In this document: in pieces, positions 30,853-38,645 of the stretch
Position numbering within the stretch: position 1 is the stretch's first letter
How the letters are laid out: each line of letters starts with the position of its first letter
Source of the DNA: a virus
IMG/VR virus record: IMGVR_UViG_3300031753_000002
Coordinates: 1 to 64,000 of that record
DNA length: 64,000 bases
Direction: 5' to 3' (one strand)
Translations under genes and position numbers: made by a program
Notes under the pieces: model-generated
Database searches by the model: none
What the model saw: the letters and a program-made list of their open reading frames with translations, nothing else
Told to the model about the DNA's origin: nothing

Positions 30853-31421
30853 CATGGGGTGCAACCGGATGGATGTTCCGTGGCGGCGCGACCGGTCCGA
30901 CCACCTGTTGGCCCGCGAGTGGTCCCTCGCAAGAGGCGCTCGACCAAGCTGGTGTGCAGTCGCCCGATGTGGAGGTCAGCGTGGGCGCGACCGGAATCGT
31001 CATGGGCAACGGTGAGCTTGACATATCGATCGGCTCGCTTATTGACTTGGCGCTGTACGATGGGGCCAACACAGACAGCGCCGAATTCTTTCGCCAACGT
31101 CTCAGATTCATTAGGCAAGCATGGGAACATCAACGTGGCAACAGCCGCGGCTGGTATCGGCGCTTTGCGTTCCCCTGGCCTGTCCCTGTCCGAATTATGC
31201 GGCATCCTTCGGACGTGACACTTGACCGAATCGAATATGTGTGGTTTGGAGCCTTCTGGCGTCGCTATGTCACGACTACTGAAGGGAATGGGGCCGGCGG
31301 CGACCGCTACATTATCGAGCACGTGCCGGCCTGGAAGAAAGAAGGTTTGCATTGGCTCGCAATTGAGCCGCACCACACTCATAAGAGCGAACGCTGGCGC
31401 AGTGAGGAAAGGGAAGGCTAA
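30849..31421 (+). CDS. Hypothetical protein, 190 aa
   Basis: The N-terminal Gly/Thr-rich part is followed by the ELDISIGSL/RLRFIRQAWEHQ module shared with 29852-30061, then a Trp-rich beta part (YVWFGAFWRRYV). Not recognised. Confidence 0.6.
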   Translation: MTWGATGWMFRGGATGPTTCWPASGPSQEALDQAGVQSPDVEVSVGATGIVMGNGELDISIGSLIDLALYDGANTDSAEFFRQRLRFIRQAWEHQRGNSRGWYRRFAFPWPVPVRIMRHPSDVTLDRIEYVWFGAFWRRYVTTTEGNGAGGDRYIIEHVPAWKKEGLHWLAIEPHHTHKSERWRSEEREG

Positions 31422-31648
31422 TGGGCAAGCCCACGAATCTCCCGATGAAAACGGCTCAGATCATGGGCCGCAAGACCTTCACTGCCTCGCCGTGCTTCTG
31501 TGGCTGTACGGAATTCTATGCGTCGAATGGCGGATGCGTCGAGTGCGCCAAGGCGCGCTCTCGCGCCCGCTATGCAACTCCCGAGGGGAAGCGGGCGCAA
31601 CGGGAAGGCGACAAGCAGCGGTATCGCGTAAGGACCGGCAAGTCATGA
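31421..31648 (+). CDS. Zinc-finger fragment of an Endo VII/HNH-type protein
   Basis: 75 aa. PCFCGCTEFYASNGGCVECAKARSRARYA looks like the N-terminal Cys4 knuckle found ahead of phage HNH/Endo VII domains, but the nuclease part is missing. Possibly a remnant, or a small zinc protein in its own right. Confidence 0.5.
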   Translation: MGKPTNLPMKTAQIMGRKTFTASPCFCGCTEFYASNGGCVECAKARSRARYATPEGKRAQREGDKQRYRVRTGKS

Positions 31649-31731
31649 CGTGCACTGGCACCGCTGTTTTGATCAGGGCCTTGGTGTACTATACCCGAAA
31701 GATGGCGCGCGACGTGTACGGACTCAAGTGA
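31645..31731 (+). CDS. Tiny protein, 28 aa
   Basis: ATGA overlap at its start and TGATG junction at its end. TAVLIRALVYYTRKMARDV, amphipathic. Confidence 0.35.
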   Translation: MTCTGTAVLIRALVYYTRKMARDVYGLK

Positions 31732-31910
31732 TGGGACGAAAGATCGTAGGTCAGCTTCAAGCGCCGATAGCGATCGACAAAAACTCGGCGCTCTACCACT
31801 ACGTTCGATCGCTTACGCATCAGTGGATAGGAAACATGGAGGTCCCGCGGATCGACGCAACCGAAGCAGTGTGCCGCGCTCTTATCGAGGAAGGTATTCG
31901 AGTGAAATGA
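31731..31910 (+). CDS. Hypothetical protein, 59 aa
   Basis: TGATG start junction. IAIDKNSALYHYVRSLTHQW suggests a short helical fold. Not recognised. Confidence 0.5.
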   Translation: MGRKIVGQLQAPIAIDKNSALYHYVRSLTHQWIGNMEVPRIDATEAVCRALIEEGIRVK

Positions 31911-32110
31911 ACCGCCGAAAGGTCTTAACTGGACTAGCAGCCGTAGGTGTCGCCGGCGTGCGTCGCTGTAGTGTTCGCAGGACCGATCGAGACGTTCTGG
32001 CCGCTGGGCAATTGCTACAGCAAGATCATAGCGAGCTTCGGCGCGGCACCCGCAATCCGGTATTCGAGCGAGCCCTTGGCACTGGACTGAAAAATAAAAT
32101 TTCGCGCTAG
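31907..32110 (+). CDS. Possible exported protein with frame break
   Basis: The ATG frame starts MNRRKVLTGLAAVGVAGV, a twin-Arg/lipoprotein-like signal, then turns Arg-rich. Another frame from about 31956 reads CVAVVFAGPIETFWPLGN and continues plausibly to LALD-stop (about 32089). The signal and the mature part therefore seem to be in different frames. Confidence 0.4.
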   Translation: MNRRKVLTGLAAVGVAGVRRCSVRRTDRDVLAAGQLLQQDHSELRRGTRNPVFERALGTGLKNKISR

Positions 32111-32194
32111 GAAGCTTTAACTATATCCAGCGGTACGTGTTGCACCGGGCTGCGCAGGTGCTAATCTAGCTTGTGTAGCGAACAGGAGGACACC

Positions 32195-32380
32195 ATGATC
32201 GACAGTCGGGTACAGCGACAAGAGCCGCAACATCCCACTTTCGAACAACGGATAGTGGCGTTGCAGCGGACGGCGGAGCGCTTCCACGAAGCCTACATTG
32301 AGCAAGTTGCGGACTTCCATGCCGAGCGGTGTATAGCGCGACAACGTGCCAATCGGCCTTGGGATGCGAATGGTCAGTGA
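32195..32380 (+). CDS. Hypothetical protein, 61 aa
   Basis: Strong AGGAGG site. Helical (FEQRIVALQRTAERFHEAYI). A TTGCAC/TAATCT pair 16 nt apart just upstream (about 32138-32165) looks like a promoter. Confidence 0.6.
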   Translation: MIDSRVQRQEPQHPTFEQRIVALQRTAERFHEAYIEQVADFHAERCIARQRANRPWDANGQ

Positions 32381-32534
32381 GTGTGGCGGAAATGGTAAAC
32401 GCTGAAAGTCGGTTGCCGCCGGCAAAGCTGGACGCGGGTGAGATGACATGGCTTCAGCCCTCCGGAGCCACAAGCCCAATGCGGAGGACCAGCGTATTGC
32501 AGAGTTCGAACCCTGCCGCTCATTGACCGTTAAC

Positions 32535-32573
32535 CACGACCGCCGATTTTCCTTGTGAAAGTCGGCGGTCGTG
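32535..32573. terminator. 12-bp hairpin, likely terminator
   Basis: Perfect stem CACGACCGCCGA/TCGGCGGTCGTG with a 15-nt loop in the gap before the 57-aa gene. The T-tract is short, so efficiency is uncertain; it could act in both directions. Confidence 0.55.
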
Positions 32574-32614
32574 TCATATTCGGGGCGATGACCAAGCGTA
32601 TCGGAGGGACCTCT

Positions 32615-32788
32615 ATGACCAAGTTTAGAGAACGGCGGGAATCATGGCCGGCGAATGCGCCGCGCCTGAGCGACCGGGAGCGCGGCTATCGGCAACGAGA
32701 AGATATCCGTATGGTCGCCTCGCTAGTCTTCGCCTTCGGGATCGCATGCGTTCTGTGGATCGTTGGCTGGGGTTTAGGTCAATGGTAG
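32615..32788 (+). CDS. Small membrane protein, 57 aa
   Basis: GGAGG site before the ATG. Charged N-terminus, one C-terminal membrane span (MVASLVFAFGIACVLWIVGW). Confidence 0.6.
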   Translation: MTKFRERRESWPANAPRLSDRERGYRQREDIRMVASLVFAFGIACVLWIVGWGLGQW

Positions 32789-32815
32789 CACCGCCATTTG
32801 AGAGGAATACGGGAC

Positions 32816-33055
32816 ATGATCAAGTGCAAGAATGCCGACCAATCAAATGCCGATACGGTCAAGCCGGGCGATATCCTAATCGCGGATGCTGGCTTTACTT
32901 GCCTCAAGGAAGGCCGCCCGCTGGTAGTCCAGGAAGACCCAACCAAGGTCGGTGAGCGCATTTCGCGGCTCTATGTCCAGTGTAACGACGGGCGGCATTA
33001 CCTCGATGGGCAACTCGGTGAAGAAAGCGCGCTGATCGGGTTCTATTTCGCGTGA
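32816..33055 (+). CDS. Hypothetical beta-rich protein, 79 aa
   Basis: ATG start MIKCKN. Strands TVKPGDILIADAGFTCL and RLYVQCNDGRHYLDGQL; such sequences recur in small phage proteins of unknown function. Confidence 0.6.
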   Translation: MIKCKNADQSNADTVKPGDILIADAGFTCLKEGRPLVVQEDPTKVGERISRLYVQCNDGRHYLDGQLGEESALIGFYFA

Positions 33056-33354
33056 GGGAATTTGAATTCAGTTCCGGGGCCTATCAGGACGACCCCGCCT
33101 CGCCGGCCATGAGCTTCCGTGCGGACACCATGCACGGACCTGCCGCGGTGTGGACTCTCAAAGACGTGCATGCTGCAATCCAAGCGTATGCCCGAAAGTT
33201 CGGCCCGTACCGCACAACCGCAGCGCTGGTTTTGGTCACAGACCTTTATGACGCCAACAAGATACCCACTAGGCTCTATGGGGTGCTAATCTGCTATCTT
33301 TGTCAGAACATGACTAGTCGGCCACACAGGAGACGTGAGAATGTCAGGACTTGA
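33052..33354 (+). CDS. Hypothetical protein, 100 aa, GTG start
   Basis: GTGA overlap with the previous stop; an internal ATG (MSFRADTM) is an alternative. Not recognised. Confidence 0.5.
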   Translation: MREFEFSSGAYQDDPASPAMSFRADTMHGPAAVWTLKDVHAAIQAYARKFGPYRTTAALVLVTDLYDANKIPTRLYGVLICYLCQNMTSRPHRRRENVRT

Positions 33355-33607
33355 AGAACGAATTCGGGACTTAGCTGAGCGCGGAAATCTCACGCATATC
33401 TCCCTCACGCCGCGGCATGATGGCCGGAAGCTCTTGGGCTGGGCAGCCTCCTACTCCCCAGCGACGGGGTGGGGTCAAGGATTTGGACTTGACGCCGACC
33501 CGGTTACGGCTATCTTGACGGCGATCGACGATTGGAAGCCGGCGAGGAAGCCGCGGAAAACTAAGGTGGTGCCCGACGATGACGACCTCCCCGACCCCAC
33601 GGCGTAA
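33341..33607 (+). CDS. Hypothetical protein, 88 aa
   Basis: GGAG before the ATG. LEERIRDLAERGNLTHISLT then a Gly/Trp-rich segment, the look of a small conserved phage domain. Not recognised. Confidence 0.55.
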   Translation: MSGLEERIRDLAERGNLTHISLTPRHDGRKLLGWAASYSPATGWGQGFGLDADPVTAILTAIDDWKPARKPRKTKVVPDDDDLPDPTA

Positions 33608-33863
33608 GCGACCCGGCTTTACACAAGTCATTCATGGCGACACGATCGTCATGGGCGACCGCAAAGTCGAATACAAGGGTAAGTATGTTCGGCTCGAATC
33701 TGTGCGGTGCTGCGATTGCGGTTTGACGCACGTGTTGTTATTCAATCGCGCAGTCAAGATGCAGGTTCTTGTCAATACTGTTTCGACTCGGCTTGCTCGC
33801 CGATCGAAGAAATGTCGAAAGCGCATCGCCGCGCTTGCGACCAAGGTCAAGAGGGCGAAATGA
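33579..33863 (+). CDS. Basic protein with Cys pair, 94 aa
   Basis: Overlaps the previous gene by 29 nt. VRCCDCGLTHVLLF plus a Lys/Arg-rich tail (RLARRSKKCRKRIAAL) suggest nucleic-acid binding. Confidence 0.55.
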   Translation: MTTSPTPRRKRPGFTQVIHGDTIVMGDRKVEYKGKYVRLESVRCCDCGLTHVLLFNRAVKMQVLVNTVSTRLARRSKKCRKRIAALATKVKRAK

Positions 33864-33961
33864 GGTACGCCAACTTTGAGCATAGACGTGCGCATGCACG
33901 AGCAATGTCAGGCACGACTCAATGCGCCCGGACAGAACTGAGCGCTCGCCTGAACCGCTGA
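33860..33961 (+). CDS. Tiny basic protein, 33 aa
   Basis: ATGA overlap with the gene upstream; partly overlaps the zinc-ribbon ORF that follows. Low support. Confidence 0.25.
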   Translation: MRYANFEHRRAHARAMSGTTQCARTELSARLNR

Positions 33962-34086
33962 GATGCCAGTGCGGTGGGACCATCAACGTCCAGGACTCGC
34001 AAGGCCGGTGGATCGTGTGCCCCCTGCTTCGCGGCAAGCACTGTGACGGCGCACCGAAGGCACGGGAGCCTAAGCCATGGGAGTGA
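33922..34086 (+). CDS. Zinc-ribbon-like protein, 54 aa
   Basis: Cys spacing CQC...C...C within RCQCGGTINV and WIVCPLLRGKHC resembles a small zinc ribbon. Overlaps the next gene by 10 nt. Confidence 0.4.
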   Translation: MRPDRTERSPEPLRCQCGGTINVQDSQGRWIVCPLLRGKHCDGAPKAREPKPWE

Positions 34087-34268
34087 GCATCAAAGATCGT
34101 GTCGCGGCACAGCACAGGCGGATCACGGCTGCGAAGCGCGCTGTGGAGGTAGCCTGGGCAGAGCTTCGCGTGATCCAAGCCGATTGCCCACATGAGAGGA
34201 TCGTCGGGACGATGACCATGGGCGAGAGTGGAAGCAAGTGTGTCGAATGCGGTCAGGTGTTCTCATGA
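34077..34268 (+). CDS. Small protein with C-terminal zinc ribbon, 63 aa
   Basis: Helical N-terminus (AAQHRRITAAKRAVEVAWAE), then CPHERI...KCVECGQVF, a C-x2-H/C-x2-C site. Confidence 0.6.
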   Translation: MGVSIKDRVAAQHRRITAAKRAVEVAWAELRVIQADCPHERIVGTMTMGESGSKCVECGQVFS

Positions 34269-34367
34269 AGCATTTCAGCACGTGCCGACCGAGAAGCACG
34301 AGAGCCGCTAACACTTTCTTAACCGGCGTGTGCTATGATGCTCCCTATTTGGAGGAGCCTGCAAACA

Positions 34368-34465
34368 TGGATGCCGCCTTGATTGCGTTATTGAAGCAAA
34401 TCGAAAAAGAGAAGGCCGCGAAGATTAAGGAAAAGTTCACGAAGCTTCGGGAGAAGACCAAATGA
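34368..34465 (+). CDS. Tiny Lys-rich helix protein, 32 aa
   Basis: GGAGGAG lies 10 nt before the ATG; an ATGA-coupled start at 34265 would add 34 residues. An extended -10-like box (TGCTATGAT, about 34330) sits upstream. Confidence 0.45.
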
Positions 34466-34587
34466 AAATCTTTCTGATGATCATGATCTTACTCGCCCTC
34501 TATGGCGAGTATAATCGACCATCTTGCGGGACGGCCGCGGTGTGCGGCGCTCCGGTTCATGATTTCCTGCATCAGGTGATCGGATGA
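34462..34587 (+). CDS. Small membrane/secreted peptide, 41 aa
   Basis: Hydrophobic N-terminus (MKIFLMIMILLALYGEY), then a short Cys-containing tail. ATGA overlaps at both ends. Confidence 0.45.
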   Translation: MKIFLMIMILLALYGEYNRPSCGTAAVCGAPVHDFLHQVIG

Positions 34588-34751
34588 CCGTCGAGCAAGC
34601 GCGCAACGCGGACTACGCCGCGATCGAGGCGCGGGTCTTGGCGCACTTTGCCGCCACGGACCTACCGCGCCCGGAGCGCCGCCTGAGCGAGGGTGATCGC
34701 CGGGCGATCGAGCGATGGTTCCCCGGAAGGCGAGCCGAACACGAACACTGA
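34584..34751 (+). CDS. Hypothetical protein, 55 aa
   Basis: ATGA-coupled. Charged helical protein (NADYAAIEARVLAHFAATDL). Not recognised. Confidence 0.45.
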   Translation: MTVEQARNADYAAIEARVLAHFAATDLPRPERRLSEGDRRAIERWFPGRRAEHEH

Positions 34752-34767
34752 AAGGGAGAAAAGCAAA

Positions 34768-35067
34768 ATGCCACGCAATGGACACTCGGGCCGATGTTTC
34801 CGTGATCGGCGCCGGACCTATGCCCGCAAGGAACGTCAAGGCGTAATCACTGACCAGCGCAAGTTCGCTGAGCTAGCTGTCAGCGCCGGGTTTTTCAAGA
34901 CAATCTCGTCGGCGCTCTGGTATGCTCCCCGGTTCGATACCGACTTTTTCAGGTGGATCGTCAAGCAGGCGCCGGGCATCGTGCGGAAGCTTGATGGCAA
35001 GCTCGGGGTCTTGCATCCCAAGAACAAGTTCACAGCCGCACCGGCTAAAAACCCGGTTGCCGGGTGA
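34768..35067 (+). CDS. Hypothetical basic protein, 99 aa
   Basis: GGGAG site before ATG. FAELAVSAGFFKTISSALWY and a Lys-rich tail. The C-terminal codons form repeat R1 (AKNPVAG). Confidence 0.55.
   Translation: MPRNGHSGRCFRDRRRTYARKERQGVITDQRKFAELAVSAGFFKTISSALWYAPRFDTDFFRWIVKQAPGIVRKLDGKLGVLHPKNKFTAAPAKNPVAG
35045..35060 (+). repeat. Interspersed repeat R1
   Basis: CTAAAAACCCGGTTGC, upstream of the 35122 gene; here it also forms the last codons of the previous ORF. Confidence 0.7.
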
Positions 35068-35121
35068 GGTGATTCGGGCTAGGAAAGCCATGGTCCCCCT
35101 CCCCAATTTCGGGAGTATGCC

Positions 35122-35355
35122 ATGGCTACCCTTACAACGAAGGCTCGCAACAAGCTTCCCGCGTCCAAGTTTGCGCTGTCCGGCGAGCGCTATCCGGTCG
35201 AAGACAAGGCGCACGCTCGCGCCGCGCTCTCGCGTGTGAGCCACGCGGCCAAGGTCGGCAATGTGACGCCCGCCGAAGCCGCGAAGGTTCGCCACAAAGC
35301 GGAGCATGTTCTCGGCGAGACAGATTCCACTTACCATAATACTCCCGGAAGATGA
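35122..35355 (+). CDS. DUF6582-like protein
   Basis: 77 aa. LPASKFALSGERYPVEDKAH and ARAALSRVSHAAKVG are typical of a domain that phages encode alone or fused to prohead proteases. Probably virion-associated; GGGAG precedes the ATG. Confidence 0.6.
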   Translation: MATLTTKARNKLPASKFALSGERYPVEDKAHARAALSRVSHAAKVGNVTPAEAAKVRHKAEHVLGETDSTYHNTPGR

Positions 35356-35425
35356 CAGCGAAGATATCGGTTGCGCTTCCGTGAGCGCGGTGTTAGTGTC
35401 TACGGGCAAGGCGAAAGGAACGCCA

Positions 35426-35755
35426 ATGTTCAAGACAAACCGCCGCATCGCGGCACTGGAAAAGTGGAGAAGATTCATGGATGCTCAAGTGCAAGCCCTG
35501 ACCGACAACGAGAAGGCTCTCGCCGACAATGTGGCTAAGCTGATCGCCGATGTCGGCGATTTGCAAAAGCAACTCGCCGCTGGTATCGACGCGGGCGATG
35601 AAGCCGCAATCGCGGCCGTCAATGTCGGCTTGACCGATTTGGTGACTCGCACCGCCGCCGCTCTGGCGACCGGTGCCTCTGGCGCCTCCGGTGCCTCTGG
35701 CGCCTCCGGTGCCTCCGGTGCCTCTGGCGCCTCCGGTGCCTCTGGCGCCAGCTAA
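35426..35755 (+). CDS. Coiled-coil protein with collagen-like C-terminus
   Basis: 109 aa. Coiled coil (residues ~5-70, ALEKWRRFMDAQVQALTDNE), then repeated Gly-Ala-Ser triplets to the C-terminus. Likely a trimeric fibre on the virion. Starts the block of probable structural or accessory genes. Confidence 0.65.
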   Translation: MFKTNRRIAALEKWRRFMDAQVQALTDNEKALADNVAKLIADVGDLQKQLAAGIDAGDEAAIAAVNVGLTDLVTRTAAALATGASGASGASGASGASGASGASGASGAS

Positions 35756-35765
35756 GGCGAGAACG

Positions 35766-35987
35766 ATGGCAAAGGACGCCAAGGGTCACGGTAGCGAATC
35801 GCGGCGCGATGCAGTCGCAGCGGGCCGTGCCTTGGCGTCCCATCAACTCAAAATTCAGCATCTCGACACGTCGCTGCTTGGCAATCCATGGCGCACGGTC
35901 GGGGCGAAGACGAACCGAGCCACTGCCGAGCGCATTGCGCAGCATATGCGCACGGACAACGCTGATACTCTTGTGAGGGTACGATAA
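35766..35987 (+). CDS. KDAKGHGS-family protein 1
   Basis: 73 aa. N-terminus MAKDAKGHGSESR is shared with five other ORFs in this region. The remainder (TVGAKTNRATAERIAQHMRT) is unlike them. Function unknown; the common tag may target the products. Confidence 0.6.
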   Translation: MAKDAKGHGSESRRDAVAAGRALASHQLKIQHLDTSLLGNPWRTVGAKTNRATAERIAQHMRTDNADTLVRVR

Positions 35988-36334
35988 TGGCCAAGGATGC
36001 AAAAGGACACGGCTCCGAAAGCCGCGGCATCGCCTCGATTACCGGCGCATCGACAACGATGCTCGACGGTCAGCTTCACGGCTCCGTCAGTTGGAAGGAT
36101 CACGGCGGCCGAACCGGCACGACCTCCGGACTCATGGACAACGCGCACATGCAAGCGCTTATGGCGCGAGCCGGTCGCGAAGGCATCACCGATCGGAACG
36201 CAGCCGGCGCGCTTGCGCAAGGTCACCCCAAATCAGCGCCCGTGGCAGTGCATCCGGCTATCAAAGCGGATAACGATGCGGCAATTTCCAGATTGAGGCC
36301 TGCCTACGGAGCCGGCGTCGGATATCGAAAGTAA
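35987..36334 (+). CDS. KDAKGHGS-family protein 2
   Basis: 115 aa, TAATG junction with the previous gene. Same N-terminal tag, then a Gly/His-rich sequence with AAGALAQGHPKSAPVAV, a motif also found in the 37414 product. Confidence 0.6.
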   Translation: MAKDAKGHGSESRGIASITGASTTMLDGQLHGSVSWKDHGGRTGTTSGLMDNAHMQALMARAGREGITDRNAAGALAQGHPKSAPVAVHPAIKADNDAAISRLRPAYGAGVGYRK

Positions 36335-36374
36335 ACTGGCATCACGGCCATACCGAGGCATCTAGGAGTGTGAA

Positions 36375-36665
36375 ATGGCCAAGGACAGGTTCGGACATGG
36401 AAGCGACGGACGCGGCGGAAGCCGCGGGAGCTTTGGGCAGGGCAATGCACGGTACGGCGGCTATCAGGGGCCGGGCACGCAACGGCTCATGGATTTGCTT
36501 CACGGCACGCACGCCGAGCGCTACGGCGCGGGCCTTAGCCGGGCCTCGGGTGATTCCGATTTCTCTCGCAAGGGCGGGAATCTCTATCTAGGGCCTACCC
36601 CGCCCCCGGCGCATGTCAGCACGCGAGAGCAATTCGCCTCGGCATTGAAGGGAATACGGTCATGA
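36375..36665 (+). CDS. KDAKGHGS-family protein 3 (variant tag)
   Basis: 96 aa. N-terminus MAKDRFGHGSDGRGG; Gly/Arg-rich start, then a short C-terminal helix. Confidence 0.6.
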   Translation: MAKDRFGHGSDGRGGSRGSFGQGNARYGGYQGPGTQRLMDLLHGTHAERYGAGLSRASGDSDFSRKGGNLYLGPTPPPAHVSTREQFASALKGIRS

Positions 36666-36938
36666 AAGACGCAAAGGGTCACGGCAGCGCTTCAGCGGCC
36701 GGGTCCGGTACCACCGAATTCCATGGATGCCATCCGCGCGCATGTCGGCGCTGGCGGAGTTGTCAGTGTCTTGACGCAAACCCGATCGACCGTGATGGAG
36801 AAGAAACATTTTGACAAGTGGGACAAGGCAGGCACGCCGCTCTTGAAGCCCGAGGGCGAGGGCTATCGAATGCACACTGAAGGGGAGCGTGGCGTCTATT
36901 TGCTGCCCGATCAGTTGCGTTACGGAGTTCGGCAATGA
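36662..36938 (+). pseudogene. KDAKGHGS-family protein 4, frame broken
   Basis: ATG at 36662 (ATGA overlap) reads MKDAKGHGSASAAGSG in one frame. The conserved-looking body (IRAHVGAGGVVSVLTQTRST to LLPDQLRYGVRQ) is in the +1 frame from an ATG at 36723. Either a one-base insertion broke the gene, or the body is translated from 36723. Confidence 0.55.
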
Positions 36939-37375
36939 AGGACGCGAAAGGACATGGTAGCGATGCACACGGGGCCGGGGTTGCGCAAGTCGGGCAACCG
37001 ATTCCGGTAGCTGCGAAGGTGGCGGGCGTTATCCAACGTAACCCGAACGGTTTCTCTGTGACGCCAAGCGGGCAAGTGCCAACCAACGGCTTCATGGTTT
37101 CTGTGCCGGGCCGGACGCGCTTCTTGAACCCAGGCGAGGTCACGCCTCAACACGTGGCGGAGTTCGCCAATCAGCACGCCGACCTCTTTCGGGACAACCC
37201 GAATATGCACGTCGGCATGTGGCACGATCCGGCGACCGAAAGGGTCCATCTTGACCCATCCGAGAATTTCAAGAGTCGATCATCGGCCGAAACCGCCGGA
37301 AAGTCGCGTAACCAGATTGCGATTTGGGACGTGCAGAACCGGCGGTCGATTCCGACCGGAGGTACAGGCGGCTAG
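36935..37375 (+). CDS. KDAKGHGS-family protein 5
   Basis: 146 aa. Tag, then a domain found in several phage and polyvalent proteins: GFMVSVPGRTRFLN, NPNMHVGMWHDPATERVHLD, SENFKSRSSAETAGKSRNQ and IPTGGTG. Likely an injected or capsid-internal protein; role unknown. Confidence 0.62.
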   Translation: MKDAKGHGSDAHGAGVAQVGQPIPVAAKVAGVIQRNPNGFSVTPSGQVPTNGFMVSVPGRTRFLNPGEVTPQHVAEFANQHADLFRDNPNMHVGMWHDPATERVHLDPSENFKSRSSAETAGKSRNQIAIWDVQNRRSIPTGGTGG

Positions 37376-37413
37376 CAGAAAGTCTTGCGCACGTGAAAGT
37401 TAGGAAGGTTCCG

Positions 37414-37575
37414 ATGAATGGATGCTATCAAGACGGCGGAGAGCCGACCACAAAGTCGGCCGCCGCGGCGCTCGCTCAGGGTCATCCGAAGGCGACGCCC
37501 GTGCCTGTCAAGTGGGGCATGAAGGATCAACAGGACCCGAGTATAGTCAAGCCCAAGGGGAAACGTGAGGGCTAG
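37414..37575 (+). CDS. Hypothetical protein, 53 aa
   Basis: GGAAGG before the ATG. AAAALAQGHPKATPVPVKWG and MKDQQDP recur in the 35987 and 38721 products, so it belongs to the same shuffled set. Confidence 0.5.
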   Translation: MNGCYQDGGEPTTKSAAAALAQGHPKATPVPVKWGMKDQQDPSIVKPKGKREG

Positions 37576-37576
37576 C

Positions 37577-37825
37577 ATGTTATCTTTTGTCGGATATGGT
37601 CTCACGACTGCCGACATTCTGTATCATCGGCCGGATCATCTGTGGCTTCTCCAAAGGTACCTCTGGCAAGCATTCGATCAAGCCCCGAGTTTCCCTCGCT
37701 TGCATCGATTCCTGGATTTCTGGCAGAGCAATCTCGACGGTCCGCTGCATTCGGTCACGATCACGCATGCGACGTTGGTTATGCCAGCGGAGTTGCGATA
37801 TGCGAGTAATCATTTTCTGATGTGA
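37577..37825 (+). CDS. Usg-like protein
   Basis: 82 aa. FVGYGLTTADILYHRPDHLW, LLQRYLWQAFDQAPSFP, LHRFLDFW and LDGPLHSVTITHATLVMPAE align with Usg, a small alphaproteobacterial protein of unknown function encoded near trpF. Complete length. A phage copy suggests capture from an alphaproteobacterial host. Confidence 0.85.
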   Translation: MLSFVGYGLTTADILYHRPDHLWLLQRYLWQAFDQAPSFPRLHRFLDFWQSNLDGPLHSVTITHATLVMPAELRYASNHFLM

Positions 37826-37832
37826 GGGGCAC

Positions 37833-38057
37833 ATGCCTGTCGTCAGTCGAGCCCAAGCTGGCTTTGTCGCCATGAGTAAGACCGCTCAGGGCCGCGCCAA
37901 GTTGCGCGCTCATGGCAAGCGGCCAATGCCGGTCAAGGTCGCGACCGAGTTTCAGACGGCAAGCCGAGGCTTGTCGGTCAAGAGCTTGCCTATGCGCAAG
38001 AAGCGGCCGGCGCACGAAGCCGGCATACACACTGCAACGCGGAGGTCCCGCCTATGA
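37833..38057 (+). CDS. Basic phage protein, 74 aa
   Basis: VVSRAQAGFVAMSKTAQGRA and VATEFQTASRGLSVKSLP are a recurrent motif of small Lys/Arg-rich phage proteins, possibly DNA-condensing. ATGA overlap with the next gene. Confidence 0.6.
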   Translation: MPVVSRAQAGFVAMSKTAQGRAKLRAHGKRPMPVKVATEFQTASRGLSVKSLPMRKKRPAHEAGIHTATRRSRL

Positions 38058-38275
38058 CGACAAAGATCAAGATCGAGAATGATGGTACCAGCAACGGCGA
38101 CGTTGTGGTGCGTGCTTTCAATTCGTGCGAGGGTACGATCGCATTCGAGTTGCTCCCGGGCGAAGCTCGGGAGTTGTGGATCACAGACAATACCGGACTG
38201 TTCGTGACGGAGACGTGGCCGACCAAGAAGCCGAATCCCGATAGTCCGGCGCCAGCCGAGCCCGGCGAGGATTGA
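38054..38275 (+). CDS. Hypothetical beta-rich protein, 73 aa
   Basis: Short beta sandwich-like sequence (FELLPGEARELWITDNTGLF) with a Pro-rich acidic tail. Perhaps decoration. Confidence 0.55.
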   Translation: MTTKIKIENDGTSNGDVVVRAFNSCEGTIAFELLPGEARELWITDNTGLFVTETWPTKKPNPDSPAPAEPGED

Positions 38276-38283
38276 TCCGACCG

Positions 38284-38299
38284 CTAAAAGCCCGGTTGC
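38284..38299 (+). repeat. Interspersed repeat R2
   Basis: CTAAAAGCCCGGTTGC, 14 nt before the Endo VII start at 38313; pairs with R3 as a direct repeat flanking that gene. Confidence 0.75.
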
Positions 38300-38312
38300 A
38301 TATAGAGCCGCG

Positions 38313-38642
38313 ATGGTGAATCAGCGTAAAGTTCGTGCTCGCTCTGTTCGATATCGGGCTGCACATCCGCAACGCGTGCGCGATTCGGATAGATCACGCC
38401 GCGCTCGAAAAATGGGCTATGAACCGCCACCTTCTGAAAAGGATTGTTCGGCACGACCACGTGATGGTCGATGCGATTGTTGTTTACGGCCGACAATACG
38501 ATTTCATTTAGATCACGACCATGTAACCGGCGCGTTTCGCGGCTGGGTTTGTGGTCCGTGCAATCAATCAGCTTTTCCTGATGATCCGGTGCGATTGCGA
38601 GAACGCGCCGATTTTCTGGATCGTAAATTACCTTGGCAGTGA
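38313..38642 (+). CDS. Endonuclease VII-like protein
   Basis: 109 aa. Basic N-terminus, then CDCCLRPTIRFHLDHDHVTG, AFRGWVCGPCNQ and DDPVRLRERADFL, giving both zinc Cys pairs and the D-H-D-H catalytic stretch. Direct repeats R2 and R3 flank it and its codons are more AT-rich, so it looks like an inserted homing gene. Confidence 0.85.
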   Translation: MVNQRKVRARSVRYRAAHPQRVRDSDRSRRARKMGYEPPPSEKDCSARPRDGRCDCCLRPTIRFHLDHDHVTGAFRGWVCGPCNQSAFPDDPVRLRERADFLDRKLPWQ

Positions 38643-38645
38643 CGG

